A DNA stretch of 64,000 nucleotides from a virus: IMG/VR virus record IMGVR_UViG_3300028392_000059, positions 1 to 64,000 of that record, one strand, 5' to 3'. Of this stretch, positions 1-7,200 are shown one piece after another. The notes under the pieces were generated by a model. The model was given only the letters and a program-made list of their open reading frames with translations. It had not been told where the DNA came from and ran no database searches. Each line of letters starts with the position of its first letter. Position 1 is the first letter of the stretch. The position numbers and the translations under genes were made by a program.

Positions 1-334
1 CAGTTGAAACAGTCACAACTTTAATTTCTTGTGACTCTAGAAGATCTTTAAGCTTGGCTTGTGCCATATAAATTGCGTCATATAGATGAACGCCACCTCC
101 AGTGACAGTACCACGCATGTGTGCAAGGCTTACAGTGTATCCACCAAACTCTGAATCGTATCCTGGAGGAAGCACTGTAATTGTCATTTGATACGATTTA
201 GCTTCCATGAACATTTTCATAAGAGCTTGATCAAGATCATTCATCTCATCGCGAGATATTGGAATTTTTGCTTGTATGAATTTCACACGTTCAGCGTGAA
301 TTGCTGCTTTGATACGTTCTTCAGCTTTTGACAT
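1..334 (-). CDS. Hypothetical protein, 3' end outside window
   Basis: The reading frame opens at an ATG that overlaps the stop of the upstream gene (TGATG) and stays open for 111 codons to the window edge, so its C-terminus is missing. The visible part is a soluble, mixed-charge protein beginning MSKAEERIKAAIHAE, with a helical first half and a glycine-rich segment (GGYTVSLAHMRG). I do not recognise the family. It is the last visible gene of the unit that starts with the holin. Confidence 0.75.
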   Translation of the reverse strand, partial: MSKAEERIKAAIHAERVKFIQAKIPISRDEMNDLDQALMKMFMEAKSYQMTITVLPPGYDSEFGGYTVSLAHMRGTVTGGGVHLYDAIYMAQAKLKDLLESQEIKVVTVST

Positions 335-606
335 CAGTTGTTTTCTCTGAAAATGAAGCTGGAACGCCATCCAGATTCTGTTGTTGCTGTGATCCATTTA
401 AGATCACTACGATCTTTGATCAAATCCCAATAAGACTTGATTGTTTGCTCAGTGGAGCCCATATTAACAACTACACGAGTGCCGTCAACATGTTCCATAC
501 TAATTTGATTATGTTTGAGACGTTCATTTGTAATTTCGGCGTTTACAAAGGTATGTAGGTTTTCAAGATACTTATTAAGCCTACAAAGAATAGTCAAGTA
601 CATCAT
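334..606 (-). CDS. Hypothetical protein (90 aa)
   Basis: This is a small soluble protein with an N-terminal hydrophobic/basic helix (MMYLTILCRLNKYLENL) and a C-terminal part rich in Trp and Ser. Its start overlaps the stop of the preceding gene (ATGATG around 601-606; either ATG could be used), with GGGAG a few bases upstream. Its stop overlaps the next start. No family recognised. Confidence 0.7.
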   Translation of the reverse strand: MMYLTILCRLNKYLENLHTFVNAEITNERLKHNQISMEHVDGTRVVVNMGSTEQTIKSYWDLIKDRSDLKWITATTESGWRSSFIFRENN

Positions 607-800
607 TGAAACAAACTCCCAATAAGCACACCAATCCCTGTGATAACAATTCCTAGCGGAATAACTCTATTAAGGTTAAAAGACCTATCAGGAATAATAG
701 CATCAAGATACGCTAGAAAACCGTTGTAAAGCACAAGAGCGATAGTAGCACCAATAAACATAAGAAATTCCTTAATTAGAAGACCAAATCCAATAGCCAT
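603..800 (-). CDS. Small membrane protein (65 aa)
   Basis: Two hydrophobic segments (about residues 3-32 and 46-62) are separated by a short charged loop (IPDRSFNLNR), so this is a two-pass membrane protein. The start lies inside the end of the preceding gene, which suggests coupled translation. It is downstream of the lysis genes but does not look like a typical holin or spanin. Function unknown. Confidence 0.7.
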   Translation of the reverse strand: MAIGFGLLIKEFLMFIGATIALVLYNGFLAYLDAIIPDRSFNLNRVIPLGIVITGIGVLIGSLFQ

Positions 801-921
801 TCGGACAAGTCAACTCAACACCTGATTGGCAGAGATGATATTGATCTACACGCATGGCATGGTCAAACAAAATAAATGAAATTGCAAAGAAGAAAAGCAT
901 CGAAAGTACATACTTGAGCAT
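772..921 (-). CDS. Small membrane protein (49 aa)
   Basis: The ATG at 921 has an excellent ribosome binding site (AAGGAG seven bases upstream) directly after the tRNA-Lys gene; a longer frame through the tRNA is excluded. One N-terminal membrane segment (residues 2-21, MLKYVLSMLFFF) is followed by a short tail with two cysteines (LCQSGVELTC), so the tail may be periplasmic. Function unknown. Confidence 0.75.
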   Translation of the reverse strand: MLKYVLSMLFFFAISFILFDHAMRVDQYHLCQSGVELTCPNGYWIWSSN

Positions 922-939
922 TTGACTTCTCCTTAAAAA

Positions 940-1014
940 TGGTGGACCAGCAAGGTTTGAACTTGCGACCTTAGAATTAAAAGTTCCACGCTCTACCAAC
1001 TGAGCTATGGGTCC
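940..1014 (-). tRNA. tRNA-Lys (anticodon UUU), possibly imperfect
   Basis: A cloverleaf can be drawn: D arm (GCTC/GAGC), anticodon stem TGGAA/TTCTA with loop CTTTTAA giving UUU, T arm GCAAG/CTTGC with a TTCAAAC loop, and an encoded CCA end. The 3' strand of the acceptor appears one base short: five good pairs (GGACC/GGTCC) are followed by mismatches. The gene may therefore be slightly degenerate. It sits between two small genes of the post-lysis segment. Confidence 0.8.
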
Positions 1015-1021
1015 ATACTAG

Positions 1022-1234
1022 TTATTTATATTCGTTATCCCAAAGGATTTTTGCAACATCACCAATATTAATGCTTTCGTGAGGAAAATAAGTGCGTTTC
1101 CACGTACGATTGTCTTGAGCGTAAAAACTACGACCTTGATCAAAGTACACAGTAGCATCGGGCATTGTACGAAAATCTTCAAATTCAATCTTGAAGCAAT
1201 GAGAATCAATCTCGGATATTTTCATGTTTCGCAT
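1022..1234 (-). CDS. Hypothetical protein (70 aa)
   Basis: A small soluble protein with aromatic residues throughout (CFKIEFEDF, TYFPHESI). ATG at 1234 is preceded by GAAAG at moderate distance; an ATG at 1225 is the alternative start. It ends just before the tRNA-Lys gene. No family recognised. Confidence 0.65.
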   Translation of the reverse strand: MRNMKISEIDSHCFKIEFEDFRTMPDATVYFDQGRSFYAQDNRTWKRTYFPHESINIGDVAKILWDNEYK

Positions 1235-1287
1235 TTGAGGTTTTCTTTCGTTCGGTTGTTAGAATTTCTTAGAGGCTTAGCGAAATA

Positions 1288-1494
1288 CTAATCATTTTGA
1301 ATTTCCTTTACAAATTCAACGCGTTGAACATAACTGTGCTGCGCAATGTAATTCATAATATCTTGAGGTTCATGCCAGGCACCTGGTACAGCATCCAGCA
1401 TGACAATAACCTTCAATTCAATCTGACGATGAATACCAGCTGCTTTATAATTATTCGTTGGAATAACCGGCGGAATATCTTTGTAAATCTTCAT
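1288..1494 (-). CDS. Hypothetical protein (68 aa)
   Basis: Start at 1494 is chosen because AAAAGGA lies eight bases upstream; a longer frame would overlap the 59-aa gene upstream. The protein (MKIYKDIPPVIP...) is soluble with one predicted helix near the C-terminus. Function unknown. Confidence 0.7.
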   Translation of the reverse strand: MKIYKDIPPVIPTNNYKAAGIHRQIELKVIVMLDAVPGAWHEPQDIMNYIAQHSYVQRVEFVKEIQND

Positions 1495-1507
1495 TTCAAG
1501 GTCCTTT

Positions 1508-1687
1508 TCAATAGCACATAAAGACAGTAGCAGCTTGACCGCAATCACGATATATTTCTGCCTCGGAAAGTGCAAGCGAAAGACTGATGAATGAAATAGT
1601 GACAGCAGTATCGTCACGCATCACAATCAGAAAGTAGCTGTGATTGATGTTTACAAACTCTTGAAAGATAGGTGCTTCAAGTTGCAT
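1508..1687 (-). CDS. Hypothetical protein (59 aa)
   Basis: A short gene that exactly fills the gap between its neighbours. ATG at 1687 has AAAGGAG ideally spaced upstream. The product begins MQLEAPIFQEFVNIN and has a hydrophobic middle (TISFISLSLAL). The downstream gene's ribosome binding site overlaps its end. Function unknown. Confidence 0.75.
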   Translation of the reverse strand: MQLEAPIFQEFVNINHSYFLIVMRDDTAVTISFISLSLALSEAEIYRDCGQAATVFMCY

Positions 1688-1711
1688 TTGATTTCTCCTT
1701 TTGCGTTTAGA

Positions 1712-1735
1712 TGACAGACTTTAACCGGTCTGTCA
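1712..1735 (-). other. Stem-loop between small genes
   Basis: A perfect 8-bp inverted repeat (TGACAGAC ... GTCTGTCA, 8-nt loop) lies between a stop codon and the next ribosome binding site. No T-run follows on the minus strand, so it is more likely an RNA-processing or stability element than a terminator. Confidence 0.4.
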
Positions 1736-1747
1736 GCGGCTTATTTG

Positions 1748-2029
1748 TTAACGATGTAAATGACCTGTTTGACCTTGGCCAGCACCATCGTATTCAGCTG
1801 GTGAATACGCCTTTGCGTCTGTTGTGTCGCCGAAAACATTTGTTGAGACAAAGTAGTCAAAGATACTCTGCTCATTGTTTTCTAAATTCACATTAAACAC
1901 ACGCAAGTCTTGAAATTTAGCACCTTCAAGCACAAGCTCGTTAATACGCTTTTCAAGCTCATTGCGATTGTTAAATGACACTGCAATAGCAGGCTCTGAA
2001 AAAGTAGCAGGCTTACAAATAAACATCAT
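1748..2029 (-). CDS. Hypothetical protein (93 aa)
   Basis: Start at 2029 (MMFICKPATF) follows GAGGAG nine bases upstream. The protein is soluble, with a helical region (NRNELEKRINELVLEG) and a Gly/Gln-rich C-terminus. It is the first gene after the endolysin. An inverted repeat surrounds its ribosome binding site. Function unknown. Confidence 0.7.
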   Translation of the reverse strand: MMFICKPATFSEPAIAVSFNNRNELEKRINELVLEGAKFQDLRVFNVNLENNEQSIFDYFVSTNVFGDTTDAKAYSPAEYDGAGQGQTGHLHR

Positions 2030-2031
2030 GT

Positions 2032-2066
2032 GGGTATCTCCTCTGAGGTATTCATATAAGATACCC
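2032..2066 (-). promoter_or_regulatory. Inverted repeat around a ribosome binding site
   Basis: GGGTATC and GATACCC can pair across a 21-nt loop in the mRNA. The Shine-Dalgarno GAGGAG runs from the loop into the 3' arm of the stem, two or three bases before the start at 2029. Folding could hide the site and reduce translation after the endolysin gene. No experimental basis. Confidence 0.35.
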
Positions 2067-2083
2067 ATATTTGCGCGTTTATT

Positions 2084-2620
2084 TTATGCTTCGTTTGTAG
2101 ACAAAACACCATTACTAGCTACAAGGTACGGCTTAACAGAATCTGGCATTGCAACTTTAAACGGTACACGGCGAGCCTTGTAAAGACGCTTCTTTAGAAT
2201 ACGGCTAATACAAACTTTATCAGACTGATTACCACCAAGTACATGATAAGCAACATCATCTTCGGCAATGTAAATACCAACGTGACCGCCACCATCACGC
2301 TTAAACGTAAGGATGTCACCTAAAGAAGGCTTGTCAGCAGCACTACCATATGTAGCCCAATTCAAAGCATACAAAGGATTCTTAGCAAGCGGCTTACCTG
2401 CACGTTGTGCCATTGTAGCAACAAACAAACCACACCAAGGTACGGAGTCATCAGTGTACTTCCAGCCAATTACATCTTGGCCAATCTCAGCAGCCCATCC
2501 CATAATTTTAGCGTTAGAAGCTTTACCGGGAGTTTCTGTAACACCAAATTCTTTTAGTGCTTCAACAACAAGACGAGGTTTGTCGAGTGTATCAAGCCAC
2601 TCGTAACCTTTAATTGACAT
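2084..2620 (-). CDS. Endolysin, NlpC/P60-like (TIGR02594 type)
   Basis: A 178-aa cell-wall hydrolase expected to cut peptidoglycan at lysis. The fold is indicated by the catalytic Cys in VPWCGLFVA (C63) and the catalytic His in GGGHVGIYI (H113), the order seen in NlpC/P60 and CHAP-like peptidases and in the TIGR02594 family of phage and bacterial proteins. There is no signal peptide, so it needs a holin. The start at 2620 overlaps the preceding small gene by 11 bases. It is the third gene after the motif at 3089-3104, directly in the lysis cassette. Confidence 0.85.
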   Translation of the reverse strand: MSIKGYEWLDTLDKPRLVVEALKEFGVTETPGKASNAKIMGWAAEIGQDVIGWKYTDDSVPWCGLFVATMAQRAGKPLAKNPLYALNWATYGSAADKPSLGDILTFKRDGGGHVGIYIAEDDVAYHVLGGNQSDKVCISRILKKRLYKARRVPFKVAMPDSVKPYLVASNGVLSTNEA

Positions 2621-2771
2621 GCTTTTTCTTCTTAAGTTCTTTGCGGATGACATCACCGACTTCATCAACAGCGAGTTCAACAAGCGGATTGTCTTTACTA
2701 ATAACATCAGCAACAGTCTTCTCAGGCTTGCTTAACAAACCAAACAGCAACTTAAAAATATTAATCTTCAT
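2610..2771 (-). CDS. Small lysis-cassette protein (53 aa)
   Basis: It sits between the holin and endolysin, overlapping both. ATG at 2771 has AAGGA nine bases upstream within the holin gene. A short hydrophobic N-terminus (KINIFKLLFGLL) precedes an acidic helix and a Lys-rich tail. The position suggests a role in lysis timing or membrane association, but no family is recognised. Confidence 0.7.
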   Translation of the reverse strand: MKINIFKLLFGLLSKPEKTVADVISKDNPLVELAVDEVGDVIRKELKKKKHVN

Positions 2772-3000
2772 GTGGAATGTCCTTCTTAGCGGCACCAAAA
2801 TACCAACCTACAATTGTGGCAATAAGTGTACCAAGAATAAATCCTAGAATTGTGTCTGCAAATCGCACATTAGTCGGCGGAATTGCATGAAACGTGATAG
2901 CTACGAGATAGGCTGCAGAGAACATCGACCAGAAATATGCAAGAACATTACGTGCATCAAACTGACGATTTTCCTCAGTACCCTTAACGAAAAGACCCAT
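2761..3000 (-). CDS. Holin, two transmembrane segments
   Basis: A 79-aa protein with two membrane helices (about residues 18-40 and 49-70) joined by a short loop (IPPTNVRFADT), a charged N-terminus and a charged tail (AAKKDIPHED). The ADTILGFILGTL...GWYFGAAKK pattern matches the common two-helix phage holin family. Holins form membrane holes that release the endolysin. It is the first gene of the lysis unit, behind the motif at 3089-3104, and the endolysin is two genes downstream. Confidence 0.8.
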   Translation of the reverse strand: MGLFVKGTEENRQFDARNVLAYFWSMFSAAYLVAITFHAIPPTNVRFADTILGFILGTLIATIVGWYFGAAKKDIPHED

Positions 3001-3088
3001 TTTATTTACTTTCTATATTTATTAGATTTAGAGGATATACACATCATCTACTATGGTTAGTATGACCCACCGGAGGTCAGCCCTATCA

Positions 3089-3104
3089 TTAATCTAACGG
3101 GTTC
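3089..3104 (-). promoter_or_regulatory. Conserved 16-bp promoter-like motif, copy at lysis unit
   Basis: Minus-strand GAACCCGTTAGATTAA matches the five-copy element GACCCCGTTAAATTAA at 14 of 16 positions. It lies in the 206-bp gene-free gap ahead of the holin, about 90 bases from its start. Further downstream is a leader stretch TAGATGATGT, also found behind the 43658-43673 copy. Read here as a phage-specific promoter; this is inference from position and repetition. Confidence 0.6.
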
Positions 3105-3131
3105 CGGTAAGGCTATCGTGCAAATTTTATA

Positions 3132-3190
3132 GTGTGGTAGCAGGCGGGTTATTGCTCACATTTGAGAACTGCAACCTGCTACGCTCACAC
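3132..3190 (-). terminator. Long stem-loop after the tail operon, putative terminator
   Basis: On the minus strand GTAGCAGG pairs with CCTGCTAC, and outer GTGTG pairs with CACAC after a 3-nt bulge. It lies right after the last tail-operon gene and before the lysis promoter motif, where a terminator is expected. The tract that follows (TATAAAATTT) is a poor T-run, so efficiency is uncertain. Confidence 0.5.
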
Positions 3191-3206
3191 CCGACATCAG
3201 ACGAGT

Positions 3207-3704
3207 CTACAAAGTCGAGTTTCGATCACCCAGCAAGCTCCTTGGATAGTTGTTTGTAAGACGTCTCAATCGCCCGCCATACTCTTGCCAGCCATTCTTT
3301 TCGAGCACTCTTGTAAACACACCCTTTGAAGGAAGATAGCTAGAAGTGATAACAACCTGAGCACCCATCTTTTGTGCAAATTCAAAATAGTGATTGTGAA
3401 ACATTACTAGCGCTTTTACAGCTTTGATACTACTTAAATTTGTGTGATAATAGATTTGCGAGAAAGCTTTGATAGATGAATGGTGTTGATCATGACCTTC
3501 TGAACAAGCCATCCATGCTACAAGCTTATCTGTATCATCAATCATAACCTTAAAGTACTTCATTCCAGACATAAAACCACTAAGCATGTTATAAGAACTT
3601 TCAGCTGTTACAGGAAACAAGGGGTCTCCATATACTTCATAAAGACCCCTTGACATTTCCGTTATAGCAGCAAAATCGCTTCTACGAACAGACCTTATTT
3701 TCAC
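3207..3704 (-). CDS. GNAT-like acetyltransferase-fold protein
   Basis: A 165-aa protein beginning with the GNAT-type segment KIRSVRRSDFAAITEM and continuing with a strand-rich core and a C-terminal portion (VFTRVLEKNGWQEYGG) that resembles the end of GNAT folds. Several phages carry such proteins beside late structural genes; T7 gp13 is a remembered comparison. A GTG at 3704 overlaps the previous stop (GTGA); a TTG at 3710 is the alternative. It is the last gene of the tail operon. The substrate is unknown. Confidence 0.65.
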   Translation of the reverse strand: MKIRSVRRSDFAAITEMSRGLYEVYGDPLFPVTAESSYNMLSGFMSGMKYFKVMIDDTDKLVAWMACSEGHDQHHSSIKAFSQIYYHTNLSSIKAVKALVMFHNHYFEFAQKMGAQVVITSSYLPSKGVFTRVLEKNGWQEYGGRLRRLTNNYPRSLLGDRNSTL

Positions 3705-4222
3705 GGCCAACCAGCATTTAAATTAACAGCAGCAAGCCCAGCCTCATCTGTACAGATGTTAATAGCTGCTTTAAGTGTAATGTTATACATAGTGACTGCT
3801 GAAATATAATCTACAGCATCATTTACCATTGCCACAAAGTCACTTCTTGTAAAGTTAATGACGTCATTATTAGCCATTACCCATTCTACAGTTTCGCTAT
3901 CACCCTGCGCATTTGCTGTTAGATACACAAGTGATTGCATATCAACTTGCAACAGACCATATGTACTGTTAAAGTTATCTCGCTTTTCTTGAAAGATTTG
4001 AGATAGCTGATTGTGCTTATGGCGTTTATGCTGCTCAAGCTCAATCATAAAAGGTGTATTAGTGAACACACCATTTTCATAATTAATCTTTGCACCTGTA
4101 GCACGAAGCTCAACTAGCTCATGGTAAGTTTCATCAAAAATTTGTACAACATCACTTGGCATTGTCTTGTGAATAGTATTTTTATAGAATGAGTCTGTTT
4201 CTTTAGAATAGAAATATGACAT
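3701..4222 (-). CDS. Tail fiber assembly-type protein
   Basis: A 173-aa protein whose first 45 residues (MSYFYSKETDSFYKN...ISYHELVEL-like pattern) resemble the N-termini of phage tail-fiber assembly chaperones: a Tyr-rich start, a 'DVVQIFDETYHELVEL' segment and a helical C-terminal half. It follows the host-recognition tail protein directly (4222/4223), the usual place for a fiber chaperone. It probably helps fold the C-terminal receptor-binding part of that protein. Confidence 0.65.
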   Translation of the reverse strand: MSYFYSKETDSFYKNTIHKTMPSDVVQIFDETYHELVELRATGAKINYENGVFTNTPFMIELEQHKRHKHNQLSQIFQEKRDNFNSTYGLLQVDMQSLVYLTANAQGDSETVEWVMANNDVINFTRSDFVAMVNDAVDYISAVTMYNITLKAAINICTDEAGLAAVNLNAGWP

Positions 4223-7200
4223 TTAATATCCAATCGCAATCCAAGAAAAGCCCAGAGCATACTTACCGGACCAACCTGTTTGCATAACAGCTTTAAATCC
4301 AGACGTTGTCCAGTTCTTATTTGTTTGGCCCCAATAGTCACCATCTGAACCTGTACTACCTGTACCAAGAACTTGTGACATAGCCATTAAACAAGCATTA
4401 GGAAATGTTAATGGAAAATTAATATCATATTCACCTTCAGGGTATGAATATGAAGAACCACCTAACATACCCCATTGCATAATAGAGCCATTAGCAAGTT
4501 CAAGATAGCCATTAGCAGCATTACTAGACGAAGCAACAGCGTCAGATGATAATTTAATACGTGTAACTTCAAGATTTTTAATCTTAGCACCAGTAATAAC
4601 AGCATCACCAATCTGAGCAGTTGTAGTGATTAACGAACCTGTCAAAGATAACTGGTCACCAGTAATAGAGTTAGCTAGAATATGATCTGCAGTAATAGAG
4701 CCATTAACAATAAGATTACCACCAACAGCTTCTCTTAACGACAATGCACCAATACGCATAACACCACTCATTGTGGTTGTTCCTGCATTGTATACACCAA
4801 AACGTACCTGAGTAGCATTAGCCGGTGTTGTTAATGCAATTGATTTAACACCAGCTGTATTAGTAGCCCATGTTAGTGCAGTAGAAGAAATGACAGTACC
4901 GTCTGCTTTGAAAAACTGTGCATATACTGATAGCGTCTGATTACTTGTATTATAAGCAGCAGCTTTCCATTCATACTGTGTGCTTGGTTTTACATCAGTC
5001 ATACCTTGCGGATAATGTAAAATACCATTACGAATACTATGTCTTGTATTCTTAGCTGCAGTATCAAGTGTGCTCGCATCAAGAACAGCGTAGTTAGTAC
5101 CAAGGTACTCGTAACCTGTAATGATTGTATTATCAGTTTGCCAAGTATTTGCTTGAAAAGGTATATAACCACCAATATCAGTACGAGTAATCAGCCAAAA
5201 ATCACTATCAATGAATGTAGGATCAGCTACTAGATTGCTTGCAGAAATTTTAATCTTGCTAGCTGTAATCGCTTCACCAGCAATTTTACTTGCAGAAATA
5301 GCACCTGCAAATATTTTATCGGCAGTGACACAATTTACAGCAAGTTGATCTGCAGTGATTGAACCATCAACAATCATTTCAGAACCATTAGCACGCATTA
5401 GCTTGATACCACCATAAGCAGCGTAACTAGCTAAAGCAGCAGTTCCATTAGCATAAAATACAAATTCAACTTTCACAAAGCATGCTGTAGCAGGTACATA
5501 AATCTTGCATTCAAGATTATAATTTGAAGTACCTGACTTAGGTGTAGTACGATAGTCCCATGTAGTAGTTCTAAGCACATGACGATTACCTGTATCGATT
5601 AGACTATCAGTCACACCACTAGGAATGCTAGAGGGTGAACCATCAGCTAATGTAGCAGAGGGTATTACTTGTGTAGTACCATCACTCGAATACCAGGTAA
5701 GTCGAATTGAAGACGCACCATTAAATGTACTACCCACACGATTTTTACAAAACAAACGAACCCAACTACCACCCTCAACAGCGATACGATCACTTCTTGA
5801 TGTTACAATCGTGCTAGAACCAGCTGTAAGAACAGTTGGTGAGTAAATAGCAGACGGCGTAGCCATTGCAACAGGTACAGAGCCTGTAGGACCAGAATAA
5901 CGGCAAGTTGTGTTACCCATATCCCAGAACGCGTCAGTACCACTAACGGGGTCTGTACTTCTATCTTGAAACATTGCATCTTGAATTAGATTAAATGTAT
6001 CAATAATAGCAAGCTTGCTTGTAACAACAGAACTTGCAGCAAGCTGGTCAGTTGTAATAGCACCAGCAGCAATTTGACCAGCAACAAGCTGACCTATGAT
6101 TTGAGTTGCATCAGCTGTATCAACAAATTGCGTACCATCTGCTCTATACAAACGCTTAGCACCAGTTAAGTAAACCATTCTACCATTTGTGTAATCTGTA
6201 CCAGCAGCAGTTAATGAGGTGAACAGCTCTACAGGTTTAATTGACGATGCGAAAAGAGTTGCATCAATTGAGTTACCAATCAAATCACCTGTGTCAGTAG
6301 CTGTTGTCCACGCACCGCTAGAATATCGATAGATTTTACCATTTGTTGTATTGTACAGAATTTTAGGACCAGTATATCCTGTTGGACTAGGCAATGTGGT
6401 AACACTTTTAACTGGCTCAAGACCCTGAACAAAGTCAGTAGTATCAACAGATGTAACGTTAATAGGACCAATACGTGTAGAATAGCTAGACTGATTACCT
6501 ACATAATCTACAGACTTTAACCAGTAGTAATATGCTAAAGTTCCATCAAGATTGCTATCAATAAAGCTACCATAATTAGCAACAGTTGCTGTACTTGGTG
6601 ATACTTTAACGGAACCAATTTTAACAGGACTGCCACTTGTCAAACTTCTATAAATATCAACACGATCAAGATCAGTAGCAGTGTCGTTTGTCCAAGTAAG
6701 AATATTAGATCTAAACGCTGATGCTGCGCTGATATTTGAAGGAGCAGCTGGTGCTGTATTGTCTACAACCGCAGCTAACGTTGCAATAGATGAATACGCA
6801 CTACGATTACCAGCGTCATCTACGGCACGTACTCGAAAGTAATATGCCGTTTTAAGTTTAAGATTCTTAGTGGCGATTGATGTTACATCAGCGGGTGTGG
6901 TACCAAGAGGTGCCCATGTACCTGTGCTTGTTTCACGCATATCAATTTCGTAATGGTTAAGATCACTGTCAGAAACAGGATCCCAATCAAATGCGCATGT
7001 GACAGAGCGATAACCATAGAAATCAACTTCAACAAGCGGTGTAATAGGTGTAGTTGCAAGTGCAGGTATAGCAGGCGCTACAGTATCAGCAGTAAGATCA
7101 GTACCTTGTTTAATAGAAAATATAGGCGTATCAGCTGTTGATGTAAAGCTGCTAGTAGTTTCGTAAACAACAACACTATAGTGCTTAATAGCAGAGTCAG

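Noticed and set aside
772-999. 75-aa frame running through the tRNA-Lys gene
   Set aside because: A tRNA lies in its 5' half; the well-spaced AAGGAG before ATG 921 marks the real 49-aa gene.
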